Counted from the stretch's first letter, positions 39,600 to 48,032 are shown. The stretch: 64,000 bases of DNA from an uncultured Pseudohongiella sp. (GCA_951812715.1 OX638323.1:186001-250000); one strand, 5' to 3'. The notes: generated by a model not told the origin, from the letters alone. A program made the numbers and translations.

Positions 39600-41195
39600 T
39601 TAGTCGATTTCAACGATTCTTCCAAAGGGGGGCACAAATTCGTCGATGGTCGGCGGATCCCAGTTGATCCAGATAACAGGAAAATTGGGCTCTTCGTCAG
39701 GATATCTATCGCATTCCATGTCAGTCAGATAGATGCAGACGGTAGGTCTGATATGGTTGTCCTTAAGCCATTCGAAACCGGGCACAAAACTGGTGCCGCC
39801 GCGCCCAGGGAATTCCATTGAGTCGGGAATGTCGTAGCAGGTAAGCGTTTCTGCGGATTGCAGGGCGTGGTCGACCTGGAGGAGGTGGATTTCCTCTGCT
39901 TGCGTTTCTTCGGCAAGGTGTCGGATCTCGCCCAGAATTTCGCTGAGGACCGCTTTGCGAACGGAACAGGACGTGTCGACGATTACGGCCATGGACTTTA
40001 TGCCGTCTTGGGATCGTATCGAGGGAAGGTAGAGATTTTCGGCGATAAAGCGCCGGTTCGGATAGGACCAGGTGTAATCGGACCTGGCTTCATCTGTCGC
40101 ATATTTTCGGAGCAGGTCTTTCCAGTGCATCTGTACGCGCAGTGCGGCATCGATGAGTTCGGAAATGTTTCCAGGCATGTTGCCCTGGGCCTTGGCGAAA
40201 GCGGCTGCCTGGTGCGTGGCGGTGTCCCAGTCACGCTCGTGGTCGGCAGTTGCCCTTTCGAAGTCTGAACCGGCGATGGAATTATGGGGTGCGTCCATGA
40301 TTTCGCCGGTTCCGTGTGGGTCATGGCTATCGGACCTATCGGTAGGATTTTCGCCGGAACCGGACGTGAGGTCGGGAGAGACATCACCGGGCTTGGCGGA
40401 AGGCGACTCGGATTTGTCCTGACCGTCGTTGGCATCGGATTCGTCAGCGCCTGAATCAGAATTATCGGTATCGGAGTCAGAGTCGCTCCGGCCGTCGTCC
40501 TGGTCGGATTGACCGGCGTCAGAATCAGACTGCTCCTGGTTGTCGTCGGAATCGGATTCGCCGGCGTCCGAATCAGAAATATTTTGGTCATCGTCAGCAT
40601 CGGACTGACCGGATTCTGGATCGGAATCATCGGTATCAGAATCGGATGAGTCGTCGTCATCGATGTCGGCGGTATCCTCGGACTGGTCAGGGGGAGAATC
40701 ATCATCAATTCCAGGGTCGGAGCTGTCTTGCTGGGATTGCTCGCAGGACTGTTGTTCTTCCTGGGATTCATCAAGAAGCATGTCGTAAGCTTCTTCTACG
40801 GAGGCGTCGGCGATCGTCGGAACGCCTTCAGGCAGAACGAAACCGCAATCCTGGATGTAATCGTGCGTCACGAGCTGGGAGGCAAGTTGCCAGATTTCGG
40901 GTATTCGGTCGTCTCTGCGCGTGTGGTGTTTCAGAGTGCAAGCGAAGACGATCCGGGCTATGGCGGTTTCGAGCATGCTGACGTCGGCATCGTCGACCCA
41001 GAGTGGATTGACGTACAGCGTCACACCGTCGCTTGCGATAGTTGATCGGCAATAGTCGAGGCTGATCGGGAGACGCAATGCCAGGGACCCGAAAAACGGG
41101 TGGTTATTGAGAAGCCTGGTGACCGTGCGGCTGATACGGTCGACGGCGGACCTTTCTTTCGATCTGTTGTACTGGCTGGTGGGAATGATGTTCAT
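39600..41195 (-). CDS. VWA-domain protein with acidic Ser/Asp linker (DUF2201/CobT-like)
   Basis: A 531-residue protein. N-terminal metallopeptidase-like DUF2201_N domain (about 1-130), a low-complexity Ser/Asp-rich linker (about 135-310), and a C-terminal von Willebrand A-like domain with a modified metal site (AVIVDTSCSV for the usual DxSxS) and a second acidic strand CIYLTDMECD. The layout (acidic centre plus C-terminal VWA) is that of CobT-like subunits that work with a MoxR AAA+ partner; the partner is encoded at 42090-43115. The start overlaps the upstream stop by 4 bp. The substrate is unknown. Confidence 0.75.
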   Translation of the reverse strand: MNIIPTSQYNRSKERSAVDRISRTVTRLLNNHPFFGSLALRLPISLDYCRSTIASDGVTLYVNPLWVDDADVSMLETAIARIVFACTLKHHTRRDDRIPEIWQLASQLVTHDYIQDCGFVLPEGVPTIADASVEEAYDMLLDESQEEQQSCEQSQQDSSDPGIDDDSPPDQSEDTADIDDDDSSDSDTDDSDPESGQSDADDDQNISDSDAGESDSDDNQEQSDSDAGQSDQDDGRSDSDSDTDNSDSGADESDANDGQDKSESPSAKPGDVSPDLTSGSGENPTDRSDSHDPHGTGEIMDAPHNSIAGSDFERATADHERDWDTATHQAAAFAKAQGNMPGNISELIDAALRVQMHWKDLLRKYATDEARSDYTWSYPNRRFIAENLYLPSIRSQDGIKSMAVIVDTSCSVRKAVLSEILGEIRHLAEETQAEEIHLLQVDHALQSAETLTCYDIPDSMEFPGRGGTSFVPGFEWLKDNHIRPTVCIYLTDMECDRYPDEEPNFPVIWINWDPPTIDEFVPPFGRIVEID

Positions 41196-42085
41196 GCGGC
41201 TGCCTCCAGGGCTGCCGGGTAACAGCCTTGCAATGCCTGTTTCATGATTTCCGCTTCGGTGCGGACTCGATTGCGTTCTTTCGGGTCGAATCTGGCAGAG
41301 TTAGGACGGAGCGCGTCCGGATCGACGTTGGCAATACGTGAGCGGACGTCGTCACATAGTTTCGCCAGGTTCGCATCACCGAAGATGTTCAAACGTGGGA
41401 TGATCTCGACCAGGTCCCTGACATTGGTAATCAGCGTGTCGCGGAAGATCATGGCCTTGCCGCCGGCATCGTGCCCCAGGCGGTCGGAGATCGCGGAGAG
41501 CGTTTCATCGAGACGGTTGTAGAGATCCTTGATCGCCGAATCGATATCGGTTTGCAATTGCTCCCGCATGACGCGGCGAATTTTTTCGGTTTCACTTTTG
41601 GCCAGGTCCGCGATGAAGTGTTGCTCATCGGGGATCGTTTGGATTCGATAGGATAGATCGAATCTGGTCTTGACCTGATCGATTGACGGGTAGTCGTTGT
41701 CGGAGAAAAGCGAACCCAGCTCACGGCGGGCGCGAACGATGTATTCATCGTAGTTGAGCAGGAATTTTCGGCGTTGCGTTAACAGTTGCTCGCGGAATTC
41801 GTTCATGAGCCGGGTGTATTCGTCGTATGCCGGCACGGTAAGCATGCGCCAGCCTTTATCTGGCCAGGGAAGCGTATGATCGTAATTTGTGGTGCGCGCA
41901 AGCGATACGGTCTTGGAAATGCCGCGCAAGGCTTCCTTGGGGAAAAGGCGCTTGTGAACGCGCGCGGCGTCGACCGCGGCGTGCTTGTTTGTGTTCAGTT
42001 CCTTCGTGGCGTCCTTGTCGGTGATGGAGCCGGTCCAGTTGGCGATATGCAGCTTGACCAGCATTGCTTCGGATTGAAGATCCAT
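41192..42085 (-). CDS. Hypothetical helical protein of the MoxR-VWA module
   Basis: A 297-residue protein, mostly helical (for example QTDIDSAIKDLYNRLDETLS), no membrane segment. It is sandwiched between the MoxR ATPase gene (4-bp gap) and the VWA gene (4-bp overlap), so the three products should act together. Phage and plasmid MoxR-VWA clusters often carry such a third gene (DUF3150-like), but the match is only tentative. Good ribosome site CGGAGA. Confidence 0.6.
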   Translation of the reverse strand: MDLQSEAMLVKLHIANWTGSITDKDATKELNTNKHAAVDAARVHKRLFPKEALRGISKTVSLARTTNYDHTLPWPDKGWRMLTVPAYDEYTRLMNEFREQLLTQRRKFLLNYDEYIVRARRELGSLFSDNDYPSIDQVKTRFDLSYRIQTIPDEQHFIADLAKSETEKIRRVMREQLQTDIDSAIKDLYNRLDETLSAISDRLGHDAGGKAMIFRDTLITNVRDLVEIIPRLNIFGDANLAKLCDDVRSRIANVDPDALRPNSARFDPKERNRVRTEAEIMKQALQGCYPAALEAAA

Positions 42086-42089
42086 GATT

Positions 42090-43115
42090 TCAGTCTCCGG
42101 AGTTGTGGGCGGCCCAATCGGTAAAGCCTGGGACGGATTGGAGGGATGAGTCGCGGCGCACGCACGAGTCGACCAGGAATTGGCCTACTTCTCGTCGGAG
42201 GCGCCGAGCGTAGGTGTAGATGGACGCCATGTTGGTTTGGTCGGCGAGACGGAAGAGGGCGCCGCATAGCGCCATGAGCTGTGACGGTTCGGATGGGACC
42301 CGGGCGTTGGCGGGGTTGTCGAAAATTTCGTCCGGATAAGGAATTTCGCGCCACATTTTGAGGAAGGAACAGAATTCGACCGCGGCGCCCTTGCCTACGG
42401 TGCCGGCAATCAGTGATCGCTCGACATCGGCGCTGAGATCATTGCGGGATCGCACGATATCGGAAACGAACTGCCAGGTGCGAGGACATGGAAACGACTT
42501 TTCCTTGGACTTGGGATCGAAATCCATCAGTCGGTCGGGACGGAATTGCAGGAAGAAACTGACTTCAGGAGTGATGCTGTTGGCAGCGGCCCAGGCTTGC
42601 CAGTCGGCGTGAGATGCCTGAATGTTTAGGTGGGTGAATCTGGAAGCAAGCGGTGTCGGCATGTGACTGACGACAGCTCGATCTTCTTCCCGGTTCGAAC
42701 AGGCGACGATGGCCGCACCGTCAGGAAGTCGGTATTCACCGATCTGGCGGTCGAGGATGAGTTGATACAGCGCTGCCTTGACCATTGGTGTTCCCGATGC
42801 GAGTTCGTCGAGATTGACCAAGTAGCCGGCGTCACTGTTTTCGGGCGGAAGGAAATCCGGCGTGGCCCAGCAGGTTCGGTTTTTGTCATCACGATAGGGA
42901 ATACCGCGCAAATCGACGGGTTCGAGAAGCAGTACGCGGACATCGATGTAGGTCAAACCGAGATTTCTTGCGACCTGACGGCAAATCGCACTCTTGCCTA
43001 CGCCAGGCGGTCCCCAGACGATAACGGGCTGTTTGATACCGACCATGAGCTCGAGGGTTTTCTGGATGTCGGAAGGCGGCAGATCGTATGAGGCCGCGAT
43101 TGAGTGTGTGGACAT
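42090..43115 (-). CDS. MoxR-family AAA+ ATPase (CobS-like)
   Basis: About 341 residues from ATG 43115 (CAGGAG 6 nt upstream; upstream in-frame sequence is unnatural). Walker A WGPPGVGKSAI (about 36), the MoxR-specific CobS/NorQ-like loop after LLLEPVDLRGIPY, Walker B YLVNLDELASG, sensor 1 AAIVACSNREEDR, and the arginine region PLASRFTHL. MoxR ATPases remodel or load partners with VWA domains. Partner genes are the next two downstream. Confidence 0.85.
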   Translation of the reverse strand: MSTHSIAASYDLPPSDIQKTLELMVGIKQPVIVWGPPGVGKSAICRQVARNLGLTYIDVRVLLLEPVDLRGIPYRDDKNRTCWATPDFLPPENSDAGYLVNLDELASGTPMVKAALYQLILDRQIGEYRLPDGAAIVACSNREEDRAVVSHMPTPLASRFTHLNIQASHADWQAWAAANSITPEVSFFLQFRPDRLMDFDPKSKEKSFPCPRTWQFVSDIVRSRNDLSADVERSLIAGTVGKGAAVEFCSFLKMWREIPYPDEIFDNPANARVPSEPSQLMALCGALFRLADQTNMASIYTYARRLRREVGQFLVDSCVRRDSSLQSVPGFTDWAAHNSGD

Positions 43116-43255
43116 GACATGCTCCTGAAAAGATATTGGATGGCTCCTCTTCCGGGAAGAAGAGGGAAATCGCGCAGGAAAAACGGCGTCATGGTTTCGA
43201 AGGAAGAATTGGCTGCCGTCCCTGGCGGCCGGAAGGAAATGACGAGCTGAAAGAA

Positions 43256-45247
43256 CTAGTCGCTGGTGGGAGCGGCCGCGAAGCCGGGAACGGTCCAATC
43301 CGCGGTCGCCGGGTTCACGTTGTCCGGGCCGAAGTGATTCAGGACGTATTTGACAAGGTCCTTCTTGTTGAGTTTTCGTGCCTTTCTGGCTTCATCGGCC
43401 CCAAGATATTGCTCGACCTGTTCGATGGCATAGGCGGCGGTAGCACGCTGCCAGAAAACCTCCTGGGTGGGGCGGTAGTCTCGAAAGTCGATATCGAGGG
43501 ATTCGATGGTCTTCTCGAGCGGAGTTGATTCCTGCCTGCAATCCTTTTCGTCACGGGAAGACGGGCAGAGAGACTGCGATACGACCCAGGCAAGCAGTGT
43601 GTCGCGCTCGGATTGGTTCAGGGCCATGAACGCGTTGTAGCATTCTTCTACGTTCTCGGTTTCCGACGATGCCCACTCGAGGGGAAGCGAACCGAAGATT
43701 TCGGACAATTCGTTTTCACTGGGATCCTGCCAGTTCTGGTCGTCTCGAAACTGGCTCGGACGTGTGGCCGAAGGCCGCACAGCGAGATCGAAGGGTCTGT
43801 CGATGAATCCCTGTTCGCGGAAGTGCGGGCAGCACACCTGGAAGGCCATGAGGTTGCGGCAGGCTTCGGGATCGCGCGCGAGCGCCACCTTCACGATGTT
43901 CGATCGAACGATGCGGAGATCGGTCGCGTGAGCCTTCGAAACGCCGGGGGGGATTCCGTTCGACTTGTCCGAAGCAGAGTTTCCGGAGGTACTCTCGTTG
44001 TGTGAGGTTCCGGAAGTGACTGAAGAAGCGGCATCGGCGTAATCGGAACCGCCGCCGGCGCCGGTGTTGATGCCGGAGTTATCTTGCTTATCGTCTTCAG
44101 ATCGAACCAGGCCTTCATATATCAGAGGTCGGCCGTCCCGGGTGATGGTTACAACGCATCCGGACAATTTCCGTTGTTTCGCGCTGTGTTTGGCTCGTCG
44201 TTCGACGTGGCGGGCGATGGTATCTCGCTTGTCGTAAAGTGATGTGAGTTCCCAGGATTGCTTGTTGTTACGTTCGTCCATTGATTCAAGCTTCTGAATG
44301 CGAGGGAGAATCTTGTCGAGAGTCGATTTTTCCTTGGCAGTGGGCTTGCCGTCGATCTCGGGTTGAAGGGTGCGGAATTGCTGCCTCTCGGAAAAGGAAA
44401 ATTCGACGGAAGACTCGGCCCACCTCCATTTAGATGCGAGTTTTTTCGCGTGGGTGGAAAGCTTCTGAATCGCCAGGAGATTCAGGATGTCGTAGTCGAG
44501 AAAGTATTCGACTGTGTCGTCCTGATGGGAGAACAGGTCACGGTCAACTCGGCCGCCCGCCTCTTCGTATGCTTCCACTCCAACAAACATTGCTATAGGA
44601 GAGTTGGAGGCGGTCGACGTTTCCGTCAGAAGGCTTCGCACGCGATACGCACTGGTATACATCTCGCTTGTTTCGCATTGCTCAAAAACCTTGAGTTGGC
44701 GAGCGTGATCGGTCGTGATCGAATAGGCTTTGAGATATTCGAGATCGATCTTATCGTCCCGGAAGGCCTGGATGATCTCGGGGGCGACGTCGCCCAGTGC
44801 GACGCGGCGACTGACTGTGCGTGCGGAAATGCCGAAACGGTTGGCGATGTCCTCGATCGTGGCGCCCCGGGAGACCAGATGGGAGAAGATTTCGACCTGG
44901 TCTGCAGGGTGCATGGAATCGCGGGTGAGGTTCTCGGTCAAGGAGATTTCTTCGGGTGAGGCCTGTCCGGTTTCGATGACGGAACAGTTCACGGTGATAT
45001 CTTCCGGAATCATTTCTTGCGCACGGAGGTCCTGCAGGGCGGATAGTCGCCGGCCGCCGGCAATGACTTCGAAAGATCCGTTCTCGCCAGGAATAACAGC
45101 GAGATTCTCGATTAAGCCATGAGAAAGGATCGATGCGCGAAGTTCGTCGTCGGCGGATTGGCTCGAACGCGTCTTGCGAACGTTGAGCGCACTCAGGCTG
45201 AGCGATGCTAGGGGAATCGATGCCGTCTTGTGTTGCACTGTATTCAT
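43256..45247 (-). CDS. Large ParB-like protein of the accessory block
   Basis: About 663 residues from ATG 45247. Residues about 10-190 form a ParB/Spo0J domain: ILSHGLIENLAVIPGENGSF, AGGRRLSAL (GERR-like CTP motif as GGRR), ISLTENLTRDSMHPADQVEI, and a helix-turn-helix ATIEDIANRFGISARTVSRR. A long C-terminal region (about 300-663) has no recognised family, with a low-complexity Ser/Gly/Asn patch near 440. Such large ParB proteins occur on big plasmids and ICEs, where they may regulate transcription rather than partition. A 140-bp gap separates it from the MoxR gene. Confidence 0.75.
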   Translation of the reverse strand: MNTVQHKTASIPLASLSLSALNVRKTRSSQSADDELRASILSHGLIENLAVIPGENGSFEVIAGGRRLSALQDLRAQEMIPEDITVNCSVIETGQASPEEISLTENLTRDSMHPADQVEIFSHLVSRGATIEDIANRFGISARTVSRRVALGDVAPEIIQAFRDDKIDLEYLKAYSITTDHARQLKVFEQCETSEMYTSAYRVRSLLTETSTASNSPIAMFVGVEAYEEAGGRVDRDLFSHQDDTVEYFLDYDILNLLAIQKLSTHAKKLASKWRWAESSVEFSFSERQQFRTLQPEIDGKPTAKEKSTLDKILPRIQKLESMDERNNKQSWELTSLYDKRDTIARHVERRAKHSAKQRKLSGCVVTITRDGRPLIYEGLVRSEDDKQDNSGINTGAGGGSDYADAASSVTSGTSHNESTSGNSASDKSNGIPPGVSKAHATDLRIVRSNIVKVALARDPEACRNLMAFQVCCPHFREQGFIDRPFDLAVRPSATRPSQFRDDQNWQDPSENELSEIFGSLPLEWASSETENVEECYNAFMALNQSERDTLLAWVVSQSLCPSSRDEKDCRQESTPLEKTIESLDIDFRDYRPTQEVFWQRATAAYAIEQVEQYLGADEARKARKLNKKDLVKYVLNHFGPDNVNPATADWTVPGFAAAPTSD

Positions 45248-45339
45248 GATTTGCACCTGCAAGTCTATGGATGAGAAAGACGCTCGTCGGGACTTTTCTT
45301 CGAACCAACGATGCCGACTGAACAGGCTGTACAAATGAA

Positions 45340-45361
45340 AAGCGGCCCCAAGGGGCCGCTT
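45340..45361 (-). terminator. Rho-independent terminator
   Basis: Stem aagcggcccc/ggggccgctt with a two-base loop, followed on the minus strand by TTTTCATTT. It ends the small gene at 45364-45651. Confidence 0.8.
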
Positions 45362-45363
45362 GA

Positions 45364-45651
45364 TTAGCCGTGACCGATCAATACGTTGAGCGGGCAGGGT
45401 AGTTCGGGATCGACAGTAAAATTATTGTCGGTTGACCGGGGACCCGAGTGAGGAACGTCGGGTAGGCATTGGCGGTAGGAACGACCAATGTGGTTGACTT
45501 TCGAAAGCAGGTCTGGAAGGGGACCGTCGACCACCAGTTGCGGCGGCGTTCCTTGGACAATCTCCAAGATAATCTCGAGAAGACTGTCAATGTCCATTCC
45601 TAATCTGCCGAAGTTGTCTTCGCTGACGAGGATCTGGCTGCTTGCAGTCAT
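45364..45651 (-). CDS. Small hypothetical protein
   Basis: About 95 residues from ATG 45651, MTASSQILVSEDNFGRLGMD and onward. Acidic, probably helical at SLLEIILEIVQ, no motif recognised. GGAG lies 9 nt upstream but can pair with CTCC just before the ATG. It has its own terminator and a TCAGCCCG leader hairpin (45687-45711), like several neighbours. Confidence 0.6.
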   Translation of the reverse strand: MTASSQILVSEDNFGRLGMDIDSLLEIILEIVQGTPPQLVVDGPLPDLLSKVNHIGRSYRQCLPDVPHSGPRSTDNNFTVDPELPCPLNVLIGHG

Positions 45652-45686
45652 AGGAGGAATCTCCATGAGGTGCCCGTGCAACCAGG

Positions 45687-45711
45687 CTTCAGCCCGGCTG
45701 GCGAGCTGATG
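45687..45711 (-). promoter_or_regulatory. TCAGCCCG leader hairpin b
   Basis: Stem cttcagcccg/cgagctgatg (one mismatch, one wobble), 5-nt loop, about 36 nt upstream of the gene at 45651. Confidence 0.5.
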
Positions 45712-45805
45712 CGTTCAAAGTGAACGTGGGGATCGCAAAAACACTAAGCTGTGCATAGCGTAGAAGCGGAAAGGCCAAATGCAACGGGTGGTTGCAGTTC
45801 AGCGG

Positions 45806-46024
45806 TCAGGTGCCAGGATATCGGTCAAAAAGTCCGAATTCTGGCAGTGGCGTGGCGGGTTCTGAATCGCGGCACGCGGCAATCGCGTACACGGGTGGAA
45901 CCAGGTCACGGACGTCATCAAGTTCAAGGACGGATCCCTGAGTGGTGCCGTGAACATCTTCCTCGAAGATGTACTCGGGTATTGCGGCGCCGGCGGCGCC
46001 TATGGTGGTAGAGCGAGTTGTCAT
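45806..46024 (-). CDS. Small acidic hypothetical protein
   Basis: A 72-residue acidic protein, MTTRSTTIGAAGAAIPEYIF and onward, with no recognised motif. GGAGACC lies 3-4 nt upstream of ATG 46024. One of a row of tiny genes, each with a GGAGACC-type ribosome site and a TCAGCCCG hairpin upstream. Confidence 0.55.
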   Translation of the reverse strand: MTTRSTTIGAAGAAIPEYIFEEDVHGTTQGSVLELDDVRDLVPPVYAIAACRDSEPATPLPEFGLFDRYPGT

Positions 46025-46055
46025 TACGGTCTCCAGACGGAGTCCGCAGACCAGG

Positions 46056-46080
46056 CGTCAGCCCGGACTGTGGACTGACG
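46056..46080 (-). promoter_or_regulatory. TCAGCCCG leader hairpin c
   Basis: Arms cgtcag/ctgacg around cccggactgtgga, about 32 nt upstream of the gene at 46024. Confidence 0.45.
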
Positions 46081-46118
46081 GACGCTGCGTGGCAGCAAGG
46101 GAACTACGTTTAGTACGT

Positions 46119-46214
46119 TTAGTCGTAGTACTTGAACTTAATAAGTACGACTATGGTTGCGATAATATATATCGCACATAACGTACTGTAAATAAGAGCA
46201 TTGGGTTCGTGCAT
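46119..46214 (-). CDS. 31-residue membrane peptide
   Basis: ATG 46214 with GGAGA 8 nt upstream; the product MHEPNALIYSTLCAIYIIAT continues IVVLIKFKYYD. It has one hydrophobic helix and a basic/aromatic end. Too short to assign a family. Strong ribosome site, good composition and parallel layout with the next gene support it. It could be a small membrane regulator of a larger complex or a type I toxin-like peptide; neither is shown. Confidence 0.5.
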   Translation of the reverse strand: MHEPNALIYSTLCAIYIIATIVVLIKFKYYD

Positions 46215-46250
46215 TGCAATGGTCTCCGGTTGGGAGCCCGAATGGCAGGC

Positions 46251-46273
46251 GTCAGCCCGACAAGCGAGCTGAC
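46251..46273 (-). promoter_or_regulatory. TCAGCCCG leader hairpin d
   Basis: Stem gtcagcccg/cgagctgac (one wobble), upstream of the 31-residue peptide gene. Confidence 0.5.
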
Positions 46274-46301
46274 AATTGCGCCGCGTTGCGGCACGCTAAG
46301 G

Positions 46302-46400
46302 TTATTGGCTTTCGCGAATTGCGATCACCAGCATGGGAAGAACAATCAGAATCAGTCCTGTAAGGATGAAAATGTGTTCAGCGAGGGGATCGTACATCAT
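46302..46400 (-). CDS. 32-residue membrane peptide
   Basis: ATG-ATG start at 46400 with GAGGAGACC upstream; product MMYDPLAEHIFILTGLILIV continues LPMLVIAIRESQ. One hydrophobic helix with acidic N-terminal and polar C-terminal ends. No family. It has the same gene design as the 31-residue peptide 88 bp downstream, and the two peptides may be functionally related. Confidence 0.5.
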   Translation of the reverse strand: MMYDPLAEHIFILTGLILIVLPMLVIAIRESQ

Positions 46401-46439
46401 GATAAAGGTCTCCTCTCCTGGAGTCCGATATCGTAGGGC

Positions 46440-46464
46440 GTCGGCCCGGCGATCGCCGGCTGAC
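46440..46464 (-). promoter_or_regulatory. TCAGCCCG-type leader hairpin e
   Basis: gtcggccc...ggctgac with an inner ggcgatcgcc palindrome, upstream of the 32-residue peptide gene. The most divergent copy. Confidence 0.4.
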
Positions 46465-46528
46465 AATGGACTTACCGGAATGGGAAGTCTTAGTAACGGT
46501 GATTAAAACAGAAATCCGGAAAAAAGAA

Positions 46529-46550
46529 AAGCCGCCCATGAGGGCGGCTT
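46529..46550 (-). terminator. Rho-independent terminator
   Basis: Stem aagccgccc/gggcggctt, followed on the minus strand by TTTTCTTTTTT. It ends the gene at 46571-47032. Confidence 0.8.
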
Positions 46551-46570
46551 CGGTCTGGATTTGAATGGGA

Positions 46571-47032
46571 TTAGGAATATATTTCCTTGACGATGCCTGG
46601 TATCGCCAGAAACTTCCGTGTTTCTTCGGAGAGGCTGGGTGTCTGTTCAACGAAGTGGAAAAAATCCAATGGGCTGGGATGCTCGAGAAAAGCAATCTCG
46701 ATATATGGGCTGAACCAGCCCGGGAGGTGGAATAGGAATCCACAGGATGAGGTGGGCTGGTGTACTGCGCACAACGCTGCGACAAGGCGGGCAGTGCGGG
46801 AGCAGGCACCTTGTGAAGCATTGTTCCGAATACAGCTCTGAACGTCGTGAAGGATCATCCCTTCGACCAGGGGGTCTTGGAATGTGATGATGCCGTAGGA
46901 GGGATCATCGAGGTGAGTATAATCGGAAGTGTTGACATTGCGAGGCTTGAGGACACAACAATCTTCATCGAACTCGTGTGCAGTGAGATTTACCAGGAAA
47001 TCTCTGGGGGCTGAAATTGTGGCTTTGGGCAT
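46571..47032 (-). CDS. Hypothetical protein
   Basis: About 153 residues from ATG 47032 (CTGGAGAAACGCC upstream; the open frame further upstream overlaps the leader hairpin). The segment NNASQGACSRTARLVAALCA and QPTSSCGFLFHLPGW suggest a folded soluble protein; no family recognised. Monocistronic, with a leader hairpin and its own terminator. Confidence 0.6.
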   Translation of the reverse strand: MPKATISAPRDFLVNLTAHEFDEDCCVLKPRNVNTSDYTHLDDPSYGIITFQDPLVEGMILHDVQSCIRNNASQGACSRTARLVAALCAVHQPTSSCGFLFHLPGWFSPYIEIAFLEHPSPLDFFHFVEQTPSLSEETRKFLAIPGIVKEIYS

Positions 47033-47076
47033 GGCGTTTCTCCAGTGATGGTTAAACGGGTAGCCCGCGGTTAAGG

Positions 47077-47101
47077 CATCAGCCCGAACAGCGGGCTGAT
47101 G
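47077..47101 (-). promoter_or_regulatory. TCAGCCCG leader hairpin f
   Basis: Perfect 10-bp stem catcagcccg/cgggctgatg, 5-nt loop, 45 nt upstream of the gene at 47032. Best match to copy a at 37456-37480. Confidence 0.6.
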
Positions 47102-47233
47102 TTGGGCGCGGCCTGGGTGGCGGCACCATGTGCGCCAATTAAGGCATATCAATTTTTGAATTGCAACTGGCTGCAAGGAATGGTTTAAGGAATACGACTA
47201 TGGATAATTGGGCCGCTAAGTAGTTTTGATTTT

Positions 47234-47806
47234 TCAGAATACAAGGCCGAAATCACGGCAGATTAGCGCGGGCTTGTCATCGATCCAGATATCGGGATGA
47301 ATACCCAGATTTTTCAGAAAATCGGATTTGGCCATGCCGGAAGTGTAACGAATGGGTATCGAAGGTGTGACAGGGGGGTCAATCCGGTCTTGTTTTTCAC
47401 GGCCGGTTGCGATCAACACCTGGTTTCCTCTGCTGATGGCGTATCGGGTGAAAGAGGACCATAGTTCCCGATCTGTTGTCCAGGTGCCGTCGTAATCGAT
47501 GGCGATTTGTGCTGGTTTAGGTGTATCGGGAATCAGGCAGGCATCGAAGTCGTTATGAATGCTGAACGGTCTGGCATCGATCCAGATATCGGGATGGATG
47601 CCGCGGTTTTCGAGATGCCTGGACTTGGCTCTGCCTGACGTCGAAATGAAGGCGGTTTCGGGGGGCAACTTGGAAGGCGGTGAGATCTCGTTGCGGCCGG
47701 AATTGACGATTGTCTTGTGACCGCGGCGAAGAGAAAGTGTTATCAGGCGGTTCCAGAGTTCCGGATCGCTTGCGAGAACTCCGTCATAATCGATTGAAAT
47801 TAACAT
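47234..47806 (-). CDS. Tandem HAD-like hydrolase domains
   Basis: About 190 residues from ATG 47806. Two homologous halves of about 95 residues: MLISIDYDGVLASDPELWNR, NSGRNE, HPDIWIDARPFSI, and then IAIDYDGTWTTDRELWSS, ATGREKQD, HPDIWIDDKPALI. Both keep the HAD nucleophile motif DYDG. The second keeps the metal-binding Asp pair WIDD while the first has WIDA, suggesting one active and one degenerate half. Small HAD proteins of this type are phosphatases, but the substrate is unknown. An unusual within-gene duplication. Confidence 0.65.
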   Translation of the reverse strand: MLISIDYDGVLASDPELWNRLITLSLRRGHKTIVNSGRNEISPPSKLPPETAFISTSGRAKSRHLENRGIHPDIWIDARPFSIHNDFDACLIPDTPKPAQIAIDYDGTWTTDRELWSSFTRYAISRGNQVLIATGREKQDRIDPPVTPSIPIRYTSGMAKSDFLKNLGIHPDIWIDDKPALICRDFGLVF

Positions 47807-48032
47807 TTTGCGATTGATTCCTGTTGTTGGTGCGGCGGTTGATTTCCTTGAGTATGTCTTTGGTCGGACCACGGCAGGAAACATTTTTTCTGGGCAATTT
47901 TTGAGGAGGTATCCCCTGACGCCGCCGCTCGCTTGAGTCCGTCCCGACCGACTCATGTCTTGCTGGTGAAGCGTAAGGTAAACCGTTTGGGTATGTCTAA
48001 TAGGCAATACGGAATTTTGGTGGGGACATCCA

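Noticed and set aside
39998..40774. Minus-strand frame inside the Ser/Asp-rich VWA linker
   Set aside because: Frame shadow of low-complexity coding sequence.
46147..46180. AT-rich palindrome resembling the one at 30377-30398, first read as a shared operator
   Set aside because: It lies inside the coding sequence of the 31-residue peptide (AIYIIA codons), so the likeness may come from codon use.
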